Source: Bacteriovoracaceae bacterium (GTDB lineage Bacteria; Bdellovibrionota; Bacteriovoracia; Bacteriovoracales; Bacteriovoracaceae). Taken from it: DNA of 50,001 bases. A program made the position numbers and the translations under genes. This document shows, piece by piece, positions 25,732 through 34,147 of the stretch; the stretch's first letter is position 1, and each line of letters begins with the position of its first letter. The notes beneath the pieces were generated by a model. That model was not told the DNA's origin and made no database searches. It saw nothing but the letters and a program-made list of their open reading frames with translations. The stretch spans positions 1 through 50,001 of the forward strand of contig JABIHA010000079.1 of assembly GCA_018649885.1 (NCBI GenBank), in the 5' to 3' direction.

Positions 25732-28218
25732 TTAAAGAAATTCACCTTCTATGATCTTGATTAAAACTCCAGTGGGCATCTCTCCCATGGTAGGCTGGAT
25801 GAAATCAGGGATATCATCGAGACTTAGAGACTCATCTATCTCAACTTGGCACACTTCTTCCTCATCTATCTCGTCTAGTACACGAAAACCATACTTGGGC
25901 TTAACTTTATAAGAAACATTTGGATTAATGAGATCTGGATAATCGCCTTCAGGAATATTCACGATGTGGTCTTTTTCATAGTCGGGAAGGGCGCCGTCAT
26001 TTTCTCTAATCATCTGGTAGTAATCTGGGAGTCCAATGATGTGGCCATCAAAACCAAAAAATCCGTGTTCAATCCCTTTAGCATCAACAACTTGATTAAA
26101 GTAAACTGGCTCATCTAAAATTTCATACTCACCCGTCGATACAGATCTTAAATAGTGGACATAAGTATGTGAGTCTTCATCTTGATCATAATTCCAGGAA
26201 AAATATCTATCAAGTTCCTCTGAATAGAGTTTATTTTTGTGTGTCTGGACAAGGACTTCTGTTTGGTCATCAATAATTTCAACAAGTGCTTGAAGTGTAA
26301 AATTAAAGCGGTAGGTTCCTAAAAGCTCACCACCATTTTCATTTCTTTGAAAAATAATACCATCTAAAAGAGGCTCGTCGAGAGGTGTGACAGCATACTC
26401 CATAATTCTTGTAACTTCAGTAATTTCATTTTGTGAAGCATCGCCGACAAAAACCTTGTATTCAAATTGACCTGCATAGAGGCTATATTCTTTATTACTC
26501 TTTGGAAAATTAAATGGGTGAGGATTTGTTAGTACTGGATCCCAGTCATTTTGATTTTCTGGATTAAAGTAGGAATCAAACTGTACCCAGTCGGTACCAT
26601 CAAATTCCACAAAATAGGGCCTCCAGGTATAGATCTCTATTCTTGCGCCTGATTCAACAATAAGGGGAATCCTAGGGGACACACCATCAATTTCTTGGCC
26701 CAATAAATAAAATCCATCATTTGTGTCATTTACAAAAACCTGCCCGCCATTTGGTTGGTGAACAATAATCGCTGAGTGGTTTCTTTGTTCTTCATTGTTT
26801 TTATACTGGTACACATTGACGGCATCTGCTTCAAATTGATCACACACATTCCACTCATTGTAACCGGTGCAATTTCTAAAGCCCACTTCCGAGTCATAAT
26901 AGTAAATGAAGTGCTCACTTATCCATGAGGTAACCATACCATTTTTTAATTCTTCGATATTAGCGCTTGCAGATGAACTTTTAGACAAGTAGCCTTTGTA
27001 TTTTCCTGCATAGAAATACTCGCGAGTCACACCGTCATCACCACCATCGTGATGAGTTTCTTTAAATATAGTTCCAATCTCAATTTCTTCATCTTCATGG
27101 ATTCCATAAATCCCATGTCTTCCCCTCCAGGCACCATACCAAAAATACCTATCATGGCCTTCTTCTGAAGGGAGAACTAGTGAGTATCCATATTTTTTCT
27201 CTTTTTCAATATTTGATCCATCACTTTTGTAAACATTGTAGTCAACATAGACATCAGTAAATGAATGTCTACTTTTGCACACAGGGACATCACCCGTTTT
27301 CATTTTTACGTGATTGGGGTTGTAAGCGTATGATGCATTGACGACTTCAAAAGTATCTTCAAAACCTGGGTTATGGATTCTTTTGGGATAGGTAATGACT
27401 CCTTTTCCAGAGCTATCTGTTAAAATGAGTTTACCAACTGTTTGATGCTCATGATTATCAAAACCTTCTTCTTTAACAATGATAACTGATTTTCCTTCTG
27501 CATTAAGAGACGCGCTTGCAGAAAACTGTCCATTTGTGCTTAGGTCAGTTCTATCAATAGCAGCATTTAGTGTCCAAATACCATAGCGATTGGTAGCAGT
27601 TGCTGGAGCATAAATATGAAATTGGGCCTTGACCACTTCCTCTTCATCGCTAATCCAAACATCCACAATATTCACATTTTGTCCGTCAATAAGCTCCATC
27701 TTTGAATCGACGATCCATTTTTCCATTTCGGTCTCATGCTTATCTTCCCATTTTATAAGAGCAGCATAGGGGCCACTATTTATATTTAAAGGATCTTCAT
27801 ATTTAGTTTGTTTAAGTGCCTTTAAAATATGGTCTACGATATCAAATTGTTCGATAGATTTTTCGCTGACTTTTATATAGAGCTTGTCCTTATCAAAGTC
27901 TGTTGGTAGCTCATCCAGTGCACTAAGTACAAATTGTCCAGACTCTAGAGCATCAGCACTACTTACACTGTAGCTATCAATATTACTTTCTGGAGGAATA
28001 ACCTCAAGGCCATCTGGCAGTGAAAAACCAGAGACATCTGCCTGGACAGGAACTTGTACACCTCCACCGCCAGTTGCTGGGGGAGCAGCACTAACAGTAG
28101 TATCTGCAGAACTGGACGATTTCTTTGTGGCAGTGTCGAAACAGCCTTGATTTAAAATTAGTACTGGTAAAAAAAGAAGTGACCATGTTAGTTTTTCGAA
28201 ATTCCATTTTCGACTCAT
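25732..28218 (-). CDS. Large lipoprotein of unknown function
   Basis: An 828-residue protein with a lipoprotein-type N-terminus (LLFLPVLILNQGC), then a Ser/Thr/Ala/Gly-rich linker (ATGGGGVQVPVQ) and a long acidic, aromatic-rich, beta-dominated body. The body has many YxY and WxxW patterns (RYFWYGAWRGRHGIYG, VEFDGTDWVQFDSYFNPENQNDWDP), which suggests a carbohydrate-binding or repeat-fold surface protein. No family can be named. It is transcribed alone; the plus-strand neighbour ends 28 bases from its stop, with an imperfect hairpin in between (25692-25710). ATG start; a G-rich stretch replaces a normal SD. Confidence 0.8.
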   Translation of the reverse strand: MSRKWNFEKLTWSLLFLPVLILNQGCFDTATKKSSSSADTTVSAAPPATGGGGVQVPVQADVSGFSLPDGLEVIPPESNIDSYSVSSADALESGQFVLSALDELPTDFDKDKLYIKVSEKSIEQFDIVDHILKALKQTKYEDPLNINSGPYAALIKWEDKHETEMEKWIVDSKMELIDGQNVNIVDVWISDEEEVVKAQFHIYAPATATNRYGIWTLNAAIDRTDLSTNGQFSASASLNAEGKSVIIVKEEGFDNHEHQTVGKLILTDSSGKGVITYPKRIHNPGFEDTFEVVNASYAYNPNHVKMKTGDVPVCKSRHSFTDVYVDYNVYKSDGSNIEKEKKYGYSLVLPSEEGHDRYFWYGAWRGRHGIYGIHEDEEIEIGTIFKETHHDGGDDGVTREYFYAGKYKGYLSKSSSASANIEELKNGMVTSWISEHFIYYYDSEVGFRNCTGYNEWNVCDQFEADAVNVYQYKNNEEQRNHSAIIVHQPNGGQVFVNDTNDGFYLLGQEIDGVSPRIPLIVESGARIEIYTWRPYFVEFDGTDWVQFDSYFNPENQNDWDPVLTNPHPFNFPKSNKEYSLYAGQFEYKVFVGDASQNEITEVTRIMEYAVTPLDEPLLDGIIFQRNENGGELLGTYRFNFTLQALVEIIDDQTEVLVQTHKNKLYSEELDRYFSWNYDQDEDSHTYVHYLRSVSTGEYEILDEPVYFNQVVDAKGIEHGFFGFDGHIIGLPDYYQMIRENDGALPDYEKDHIVNIPEGDYPDLINPNVSYKVKPKYGFRVLDEIDEEEVCQVEIDESLSLDDIPDFIQPTMGEMPTGVLIKIIEGEFL

Positions 28219-28491
28219 CTTGCCCCCAAAAGGTATAAAGAAGATTTATTTAACTTCCGCGTCCATCATGGACATGGGTTTAAATAGTGCAGGCCATCTG
28301 CCAATTGGATACACCAGAAATTCAACGCCTAGGTACGGTGATTAATGATAAATATTTGGCCAGTGCTATTTTGGCCGTGTCTTTTAGTCAATTACCAATA
28401 ACATTTATTTAGGTACTTAGAGCGAGTATCACAGGGCTTCGGCCATTTTTTCATTCTATTAAAAAACGCAGCAAAAAGTTAGAATACTTAA

Positions 28492-28857
28492 ATGGATGAA
28501 TCAATCGCGGACATGGATGGAATTGACATTGAACAACCCGAACAAAGTAGTGAGGGGGACAGTGCCGAGGAGTATAACGAAGAAGCAGCAGCTTTACTGC
28601 AACAAGAATTTGAGAACTTTGAGTTTATACTCGATGTTCCACTTCCGGTCAGGGCCGAGTTAGGACAGTGTGATCTCAACTTGCGCGAGCTGATGCAGGT
28701 AGGTCAGGGTACAGTTCTTGAGCTTAATAAGCTCGCTGGTGAGCCCATGGAAGTCTATGTAAACGATAGGCTTATTGCAAAGGGCGAAGTTTTAATGGTT
28801 GGTGAAAAGTTCGGTGTTAGGCTAACTGATATCAACAGTCCCCTAGAAAAAGAATAA
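28492..28857 (+). CDS. fliN: Flagellar motor switch protein FliN
   Basis: FliN is part of the C ring of the flagellar motor and helps set the rotation sense with FliM and FliG. The 121-residue protein has an acidic N-terminal extension (about 35 residues) and a SpoA domain from about 42 to 115, seen in ILDVPLPVRAELGQ, VGQGTVLELNKLAGEPMEVYVNDRLIAKGEV and GVRLTDI. Length fits FliN, not FliM. It is not next to other flagellar genes, unusual for fliN. No SD precedes the ATG; a TAGAAT box at 28480-28485 ends six bases before it, so a leaderless transcript is possible. Confidence 0.93.
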   Translation: MDESIADMDGIDIEQPEQSSEGDSAEEYNEEAAALLQQEFENFEFILDVPLPVRAELGQCDLNLRELMQVGQGTVLELNKLAGEPMEVYVNDRLIAKGEVLMVGEKFGVRLTDINSPLEKE

Positions 28858-28859
28858 TA

Positions 28860-29474
28860 CTAAACACAAATTTCTAATGATCTATTAGGCTTTCTTCTTG
28901 AAATCCCAATATCTTCTGCTGTTAGCGCATAGACTCTGTGATCATGCCACTTCCCTTCAAAGAAGACTGCCCATTTCTTTAAACCTTCATAGCGAAACCC
29001 TAAAGATTTAATCAGTTTGATAGAGGCCTTATTATGAGGTTGAATCTCAGCTTCTAGTCTATGTATTTTAAGAGACTTAATAGCAAATTCTGCAGATTTT
29101 TTTACTAGTTCTCTGCCAAACCCTTTTCTCCAGTAGTTGTTAATGACAACGTAGCTTAAGTAGGCCCGCTGGACGTTATACCTTTGTATTAAAGTGAACC
29201 CAACTCGGGCGATCATTTTCCCAGACTTTCTTTCAAAAGCACTCATAAAGTAGATTTGACCACGCTCTCTTAGAGTTTTTTCGTGTGCTAGAGTCCCTAG
29301 AAAAGTTTTGTAGTTGAGATCTTTTTTTGCCACTAAATCATCATCAAATTCATTTTGGGAGGGAAGTGCCTCTAAGTAGCATTGTTTCCAAGTGCGGTAA
29401 TCACCTCGGTTTGATACCCTTATGTGTAATCGCCTAGTCTTGTACTCAAGTAAAATTGTTTTTTTATTGCTCAT
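28860..29474 (-). CDS. GNAT-family N-acetyltransferase (RimJ/RimL type)
   Basis: A 204-residue cytoplasmic enzyme expected to move an acetyl group from acetyl-CoA to an amine, in this subfamily often a protein N-terminus. The GNAT fold is clear: the acetyl-CoA loop in YWRKGFGRELVKKS (RxxGxG variant), RLEAEIQPHNKASIKLIKSLGFRYEG (the typical N-x-x-S-x-x-x-x-x-x-x-G-F block) and a C-terminal Tyr/Leu strand. The substrate is not predictable. The stop lies two bases from the fliN stop, convergent. ATG without a clear SD. Confidence 0.88.
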   Translation of the reverse strand: MSNKKTILLEYKTRRLHIRVSNRGDYRTWKQCYLEALPSQNEFDDDLVAKKDLNYKTFLGTLAHEKTLRERGQIYFMSAFERKSGKMIARVGFTLIQRYNVQRAYLSYVVINNYWRKGFGRELVKKSAEFAIKSLKIHRLEAEIQPHNKASIKLIKSLGFRYEGLKKWAVFFEGKWHDHRVYALTAEDIGISRRKPNRSLEICV

Positions 29475-29515
29475 ACTTTTTTGCCAAATGTCGAAGGGCT
29501 ATATAGGAGTAGCTC

Positions 29516-30106
29516 ATGAAACTAGTCATCTTGATGATGCCACTATTACTTATCTTTACCAGTTGTTCATCTTTTTTAGTGACGCGCGATGATACTGTAC
29601 TTCCACCTGAAAGAAAAGTGGCTCGCAGAAAGGCCATGGCCCACTCCATGTATGTTCGCTCTGTTTACAAGGGAAGAGGAATAAGTGCTAATTCTCAAGA
29701 TGAGTTATTTTTGAGATTAGACCAAAATTGCTCATATCTTTATGAGGGCAAACTTTTGAAGAGGACTATGAAAACCTTTAAGAAAAAAGGTGTGGCCCAC
29801 GCAATTGGGGTTTGTATGTCGGATAAGATTGAAGACGAACCAACTGGGCAGCAAAAGAAAATCAATATTTACTCTAAATTTAGAATTACAACTGATGATG
29901 AGTTTGGGCCACTTTATGAGTCCAAGATGAAAGAGATTTTGAAGCGAAAATGCTCTATAAGATATAACGGTAGAATGAATAGGGCATCTTATATGATTAA
30001 ACAGCATAGTAAGTACGAATTCTATCTATTAGGAAGTTGTCAGCTTCCAAGTCAAAGTCGCCAAGTATCTAGCTTTGATACCCCTTTTGCCGACCAACCT
30101 CTTTAA
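29516..30106 (+). CDS. Small lipoprotein, function unknown
   Basis: A 196-residue putative lipoprotein: a signal of about 16 residues ends in FTSC. The mature part is basic with three further cysteines (QNCSY, GVCMS, RKCSI, and a fourth in GSCQL), perhaps two disulfides in a small folded domain that repeats the pattern hydrophobic-Tyr-Cys. No family is recognised. The SD TAGGAG lies six bases before the ATG. It is divergent from the GNAT gene, with only 41 bases between the two starts. Confidence 0.7.
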   Translation: MKLVILMMPLLLIFTSCSSFLVTRDDTVLPPERKVARRKAMAHSMYVRSVYKGRGISANSQDELFLRLDQNCSYLYEGKLLKRTMKTFKKKGVAHAIGVCMSDKIEDEPTGQQKKINIYSKFRITTDDEFGPLYESKMKEILKRKCSIRYNGRMNRASYMIKQHSKYEFYLLGSCQLPSQSRQVSSFDTPFADQPL

Positions 30107-30159
30107 ATAATCAAATAAACCATGTAGTATGAAAGCACTAAATTTGCTGAGGTTCTACA

Positions 30160-31284
30160 ATGCCCTTTGTTATCATTCTTGCAGTTTATTCTGTGATAAT
30201 GCAAATTACTGACACTAAGACTCCCGTTTTTCGGCTTTCAGTTCTTCTGATCGTTGGGGTGTATTGGTATTTTAAAGATAGAATCGATAATAGTCTGCTC
30301 AGTTATGTTAACTCCGAAAAAACTAAAAAAATATTAATGATCCTTGTGATACTTCTATCTGTTGCTCGAGTAGCTCAAACAATCTACCGAATTGGAAAAC
30401 CTCGCGGCTTTATGGAAGATCAAGCCGCCCTTATGAAAAATTCCACAGAGGCCTTAGTGAAAAGAGGTGAAAATTTTTACACAGTCTACGTGGACCCATA
30501 CGGGGTTACCATGAATGATGGCACTGAAAAAAGATTTGATGGCCATAAATATACACCCCTTCAAAATCTTATCTACGGCCCCTGGACTCTTTTATTTGAT
30601 TTGAAGGGAATGTACGTAGGCAATATATTTTCTTACGTTGGAATTGCCACAACAATTTTTCTAATACTCAAATCCCTTTCATTGGTTCACGGACTTTTTG
30701 GGCTTTTAATTTTTCTCACAACAGACTTTGTCTATGTATTGGCATTTAATAACGGAACCACTGATTTTTACCCCACCCTATTTTCTCTCCTATCTCTTGC
30801 TAGCTTGCAGCGTGGAAAAGAAAATAGAGCGGGGATACTTCTGGGCCTCAGCATTGCATGCAAGCAAGTTCCTGGAGCTATTTTCGCTCTGTATGCATTG
30901 ATTCAAAAAAAATATAGGGTCTTTTTATTGGCCTCAGCCGTATTTTGGGTAGTGTGCCTGCCCTTTGTCATTTGGGATCCCCAGTCATTTTTTAGACAAA
31001 TTTTTGAATTTCCTATGGTCAGACCTCCAGGCCCTCTTGCAATGATGTATTATTTGCCCGAGTGGGGAAAATTGATCTTTAAAATTGTAGGCCCTTTAAC
31101 AATTTCTTTAGCTTTTCTTAATAGAAAGGACAGTACCTGGTTACTCCAGAAAGGATGGGCCCTCGCTGCATGGGGAGTCTATATATTTATTCTCTTCATG
31201 AAAATGTCCCCAACCCATTACTTCGTATGGACTTGTCCTTTCATCATTTTATGGTTTCTTACTCCCAGGAAAAAAGCTGTTTGA
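30160..31284 (+). CDS. GT-C-like polytopic membrane glycosyltransferase (GT87/DUF2029-like)
   Basis: A 374-residue inner-membrane protein with about nine to ten hydrophobic segments. After the second segment comes a periplasmic loop of about 80 residues with Asp- and Tyr-rich sequence (FMEDQAALMKNS, NFYTVYVDPYG, YTPLQNLIYGPW), as in GT-C enzymes that use polyprenyl-phosphate sugars. GILLGLSIACKQVP matches the conserved segment of GT87-type mannosyltransferases. The acceptor is unknown. ATG with GAGG upstream. The AAA+ gene follows, and its promoter overlaps this stop codon, so the two are probably separate units. Confidence 0.7.
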   Translation: MPFVIILAVYSVIMQITDTKTPVFRLSVLLIVGVYWYFKDRIDNSLLSYVNSEKTKKILMILVILLSVARVAQTIYRIGKPRGFMEDQAALMKNSTEALVKRGENFYTVYVDPYGVTMNDGTEKRFDGHKYTPLQNLIYGPWTLLFDLKGMYVGNIFSYVGIATTIFLILKSLSLVHGLFGLLIFLTTDFVYVLAFNNGTTDFYPTLFSLLSLASLQRGKENRAGILLGLSIACKQVPGAIFALYALIQKKYRVFLLASAVFWVVCLPFVIWDPQSFFRQIFEFPMVRPPGPLAMMYYLPEWGKLIFKIVGPLTISLAFLNRKDSTWLLQKGWALAAWGVYIFILFMKMSPTHYFVWTCPFIILWFLTPRKKAV

Positions 31285-31309
31285 AACTGTGCATTTCTCG
31301 TCATACAAT
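31281..31309 (+). promoter_or_regulatory. Promoter of the paired AAA+ ATPase operon
   Basis: TTGAAA at 31281-31286 and TACAAT at 31304-31309 are 17 bases apart; both differ from consensus at one position. The -35 overlaps the stop codon of the upstream gene. Transcription would start near 31316, giving a leader of about 36 bases with GGAGG at 31341-31345. Confidence 0.7.
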
Positions 31310-31351
31310 CCTCTAGTTAATTTTTACAATTTTCTTACATGGAGGATGAAA

Positions 31352-32665
31352 TTGAAAAAGTTCCTTTTCTTGGCGCTTGTACTGCAAAGTTTATCAGGCT
31401 TTGCACAGTTTAAAAGCGTTGATTATAACAACTATTCAGCAGCTCTAAAAGTTTGGTACGGAGTCGCTAGTCCCAACAAAGTGGGCACAGTTTACAAATC
31501 TAATATCCTCTCAAACTCTTTTGCAATTTACTTTGATGATTACTTTAAAAAACAAAGTAAGTGGGTTCTTGCAAAAAAGATTCTCTACAGTGGTAGCAAT
31601 CCTAGCTTTAAACGGATAGAGAGAGTTCAAATGTCCCAAGCCCCTTATAACGATAAGGTGATTGGAACATATAACCACTTGTGGATATATCAAAAGGCAG
31701 ACCCTGCTAAGAGGCTTCTTCTTATCCAAAGTGGGACTAGTCTAGGCGCCTACTATAATAGGTCTGATGGTAAGTCATTGAAAATGGCCAATACCTATCT
31801 AGAAGAAATAGAAAAAGACCTCCTTTCAACGACTCCCTATAGAGGAAGAGTTCTTGAGTTTGCAAAAAATAAAATTTCATTTTGGCAGGGAGTAGACTCA
31901 CTCAATGTGGATTGGAATAAGTTTATTTTTAATAGTGATGAAAAAATCCAAATGCAGCAAACTATTGATGGTTTTTTAAATAACTATGGAAGCGCTGATT
32001 GGGAGAAATACAAACTTCCTAAAAATAGAGGTGTTCTTCTCTATGGGCCTCCCGGAACTGGAAAGAGTTTTGTGGCGAAAATTTTGGCCTCAAATGTTAT
32101 GAAAAATCGCTATAAAAATAAAGTGACTTATATTCATGTACAGGCCAGACATTTGAGCTACTCTGTCTATGTTCGTCAGCTCTATGATGCCGCAAGAATA
32201 CTATCACCCTCTGTTGTATTCATTGAAGACGTGGATTTGATAGCAGGAACTGATCGAACAGATCGGGCCGATGTTAAAAATGAGCTGATGCAACAACTTA
32301 GTGGGGTAGAGAGCTTAAAAGGTGTTATCACTATTGCTACTACCAATCTCGCTGAAAAAATTGACCCAGCTCTTAAAAGAAGTAAAAGACTTGGCTTCCA
32401 TCATCTTGTAGGCCTTCCTAGCTACGACTCTAGAGTGGATCTATTTAAACTCTATACTAAAAAATACCTTGTTCAAGATTTAGACTACGGTCGTCTCTCT
32501 TCTAAAACTGAAGGAAAAACGGGAGCTGATATTAAAGAAATTGTTCAGCTTGCTGTAGAGAAATCTATTTATGACGGGGAAGTAGATCGGGGCACAAAAA
32601 ATGTATTGCTCTATCAACGCAATATGGAGTTGGCCTTAAAAGGTAAGAATAAGTGGAAAAACTAA
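31352..32665 (+). CDS. AAA+ ATPase with N-terminal Sec signal peptide (paralogue 1)
   Basis: A 437-residue AAA+ protein beginning with what looks like a cleavable signal peptide: KK, then FLFLALVLQSLSGFA, cleavage near residue 18. Residues 19 to about 215 are a beta-rich domain with no name I can give. The AAA+ core follows: Walker A GPPGTGKS at 232-239, Walker B VVFIEDVD at 288-295 (ED in place of the usual DE, as in BCS1-like proteins), sensor 1 TTN at 330-332, candidate arginine fingers at 343 and 346, and GADI near sensor 2. The start matters: an in-frame ATG at 31346 touches the GGAGG SD, whereas TTG 31352 sits six bases after it and starts the signal peptide cleanly. If exported, the ATPase would act outside the cytoplasm; the alternative is a membrane anchor with unusual topology. 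Confidence 0.85.
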   Translation: MKKFLFLALVLQSLSGFAQFKSVDYNNYSAALKVWYGVASPNKVGTVYKSNILSNSFAIYFDDYFKKQSKWVLAKKILYSGSNPSFKRIERVQMSQAPYNDKVIGTYNHLWIYQKADPAKRLLLIQSGTSLGAYYNRSDGKSLKMANTYLEEIEKDLLSTTPYRGRVLEFAKNKISFWQGVDSLNVDWNKFIFNSDEKIQMQQTIDGFLNNYGSADWEKYKLPKNRGVLLYGPPGTGKSFVAKILASNVMKNRYKNKVTYIHVQARHLSYSVYVRQLYDAARILSPSVVFIEDVDLIAGTDRTDRADVKNELMQQLSGVESLKGVITIATTNLAEKIDPALKRSKRLGFHHLVGLPSYDSRVDLFKLYTKKYLVQDLDYGRLSSKTEGKTGADIKEIVQLAVEKSIYDGEVDRGTKNVLLYQRNMELALKGKNKWKN

Positions 32666-32682
32666 TCGTAAGGAAGAATGTC

Positions 32683-34089
32683 ATGAAACAAATATATAAA
32701 ATTTTATTACTCACTGGCCTTTTGGCCTTTGGGAGCGCATCTTTTGCAAAAGATGCGGATGATCCGAATTTCAACAATTGGCCAAACGCTGCTTATAGCT
32801 GGCTCAATGTTACATCTCTTGGAGATACACACTCACTAACTACAACAGTTTTAAGTGATTTTGTTAATCTCCATTACGTAGCAACTTCTAGGTATTTAAA
32901 TGATCCAGCAAGCAACTATACAATTTACGATAGAGCTGCTTATGTGTGGGGACAAAGAGTTCCAATTAGCACTGATTATGTCCAGGTAAACAACCACGGT
33001 GGTTCTGAGCTGATGATGGTGGGAGGTGGCTACTACTTTGTTCATATAGGAAAGGATAAGAGCACTGCTAAGCGGGCGATTATTGCAGTGAGAACTGACT
33101 ATTACAGAAATTATGTAACAATTTATACAAATGATTCCAACATTGATTTGACCAAGAGTATTTTGAAAAATATCGAAAGCTACCTAGATAAGAAAAATAT
33201 TTATAAAAATGGTGTGGTTGAATTTAAAGAATATAAAATTGGCTTCATGCAAAACACTAATAATTACCAATACAAGTGGGATGATCTCATCATTGATAAG
33301 ACTATCAAGGATGTGACCTATCTCAATACCCATGAGTTTTTGAATAAGTTTCCTACTTATAAAACTTACGGCGTAAAACCCAAAAAAGGGATTTTACTTC
33401 AAGGTCCTCCAGGCACTGGTAAGTCTTTTCTGGGACAGATTATGATTTCAAATGTCTTACATGGGAATTTGAAAAATAAATCATCATTTTTCTACCTCTC
33501 AGCAAGGCATTTAAATGGCAGTAAGAGAATTAAAAGACTATTTGATGCTGCTAAATTGATTTCACCCACCACACTTTTTATGGAAGACATAGATCTTGTT
33601 GGTGTAAGCAGTAGAGGCGGTAGTAAAAAGCCTGTTTACAATCAAATTGTATTAAACGAGTTTTTAAATGGTCTAGATGGACTGGTTGAAAGTGAAGGAA
33701 TCCTCACAGTTGCTACAACTAATAGAGGCGACGCTCTTGATCCTGCTCTTTTACGCTCAGGTAGGCTTGGACTTCATATTACATTTGATCTCCCCAAGTT
33801 TTCTGTAAGAAAAGAGTTCTTTATTAAGTACGGAAAAAGAAAAGCTGTTTGGGACGTTGATGTTGACGTTGAATGGCTAGCTTCTGAATCAGAGAAATTT
33901 TCTGGTGCAGATATTATTGAGGCCATAGACCTTGCAAAGCAGATGGCCTTTCAGCAAAACTCTAAAACTAAAGACGGAGAAAATCTGCTACTTACTAAAG
34001 CACACTTCGCAAAAGCATTTTCCATTATCAGTGTAAACCAAGATGGGAAATCATTTATTCAAGCATTAGACGTTAGCTCACTTAGATAA
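32683..34089 (+). CDS. AAA+ ATPase with N-terminal Sec signal peptide (paralogue 2)
   Basis: A 468-residue paralogue of the preceding gene, 17 bases downstream and with its own SD (AAGGAAG, eight bases before ATG). The signal peptide is textbook: basic start, LLLTGLLAFG core, ASFA cleavage at residue 22, acidic mature N-terminus. A beta-rich, Tyr/Asn-rich domain (to about 200) precedes the AAA+ core: Walker A GPPGTGKS at 241-248, Walker B TLFMEDID at 297-304 (again ED), sensor 1 TTN near 347, arginine fingers near 358 and 361 in LLRSGRLG, and SGADI. All active-site residues look intact, so this is not a decayed copy. The N-terminal domains of the two paralogues differ more than their cores, as expected if they contact different partners or form a hetero-oligomer. 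Confidence 0.87.
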   Translation: MKQIYKILLLTGLLAFGSASFAKDADDPNFNNWPNAAYSWLNVTSLGDTHSLTTTVLSDFVNLHYVATSRYLNDPASNYTIYDRAAYVWGQRVPISTDYVQVNNHGGSELMMVGGGYYFVHIGKDKSTAKRAIIAVRTDYYRNYVTIYTNDSNIDLTKSILKNIESYLDKKNIYKNGVVEFKEYKIGFMQNTNNYQYKWDDLIIDKTIKDVTYLNTHEFLNKFPTYKTYGVKPKKGILLQGPPGTGKSFLGQIMISNVLHGNLKNKSSFFYLSARHLNGSKRIKRLFDAAKLISPTTLFMEDIDLVGVSSRGGSKKPVYNQIVLNEFLNGLDGLVESEGILTVATTNRGDALDPALLRSGRLGLHITFDLPKFSVRKEFFIKYGKRKAVWDVDVDVEWLASESEKFSGADIIEAIDLAKQMAFQQNSKTKDGENLLLTKAHFAKAFSIISVNQDGKSFIQALDVSSLR

Positions 34090-34092
34090 AAA

Positions 34093-34121
34093 AAAGGGCC
34101 CATTTAAAAATGGGCCCCTTT
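34093..34121. terminator. Bidirectional intrinsic terminator
   Basis: GGGCCCATTT (from 34096) pairs with AAATGGGCCC (to 34117) around a very short loop. A T tract follows on the plus strand (CTTTTATTT), and an eight-T tract follows on the minus strand. It closes both the AAA+ operon and the convergent sodB. Confidence 0.9.
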
Positions 34122-34147
34122 TATTTCACAAAAAATTCTTTTAAGTT

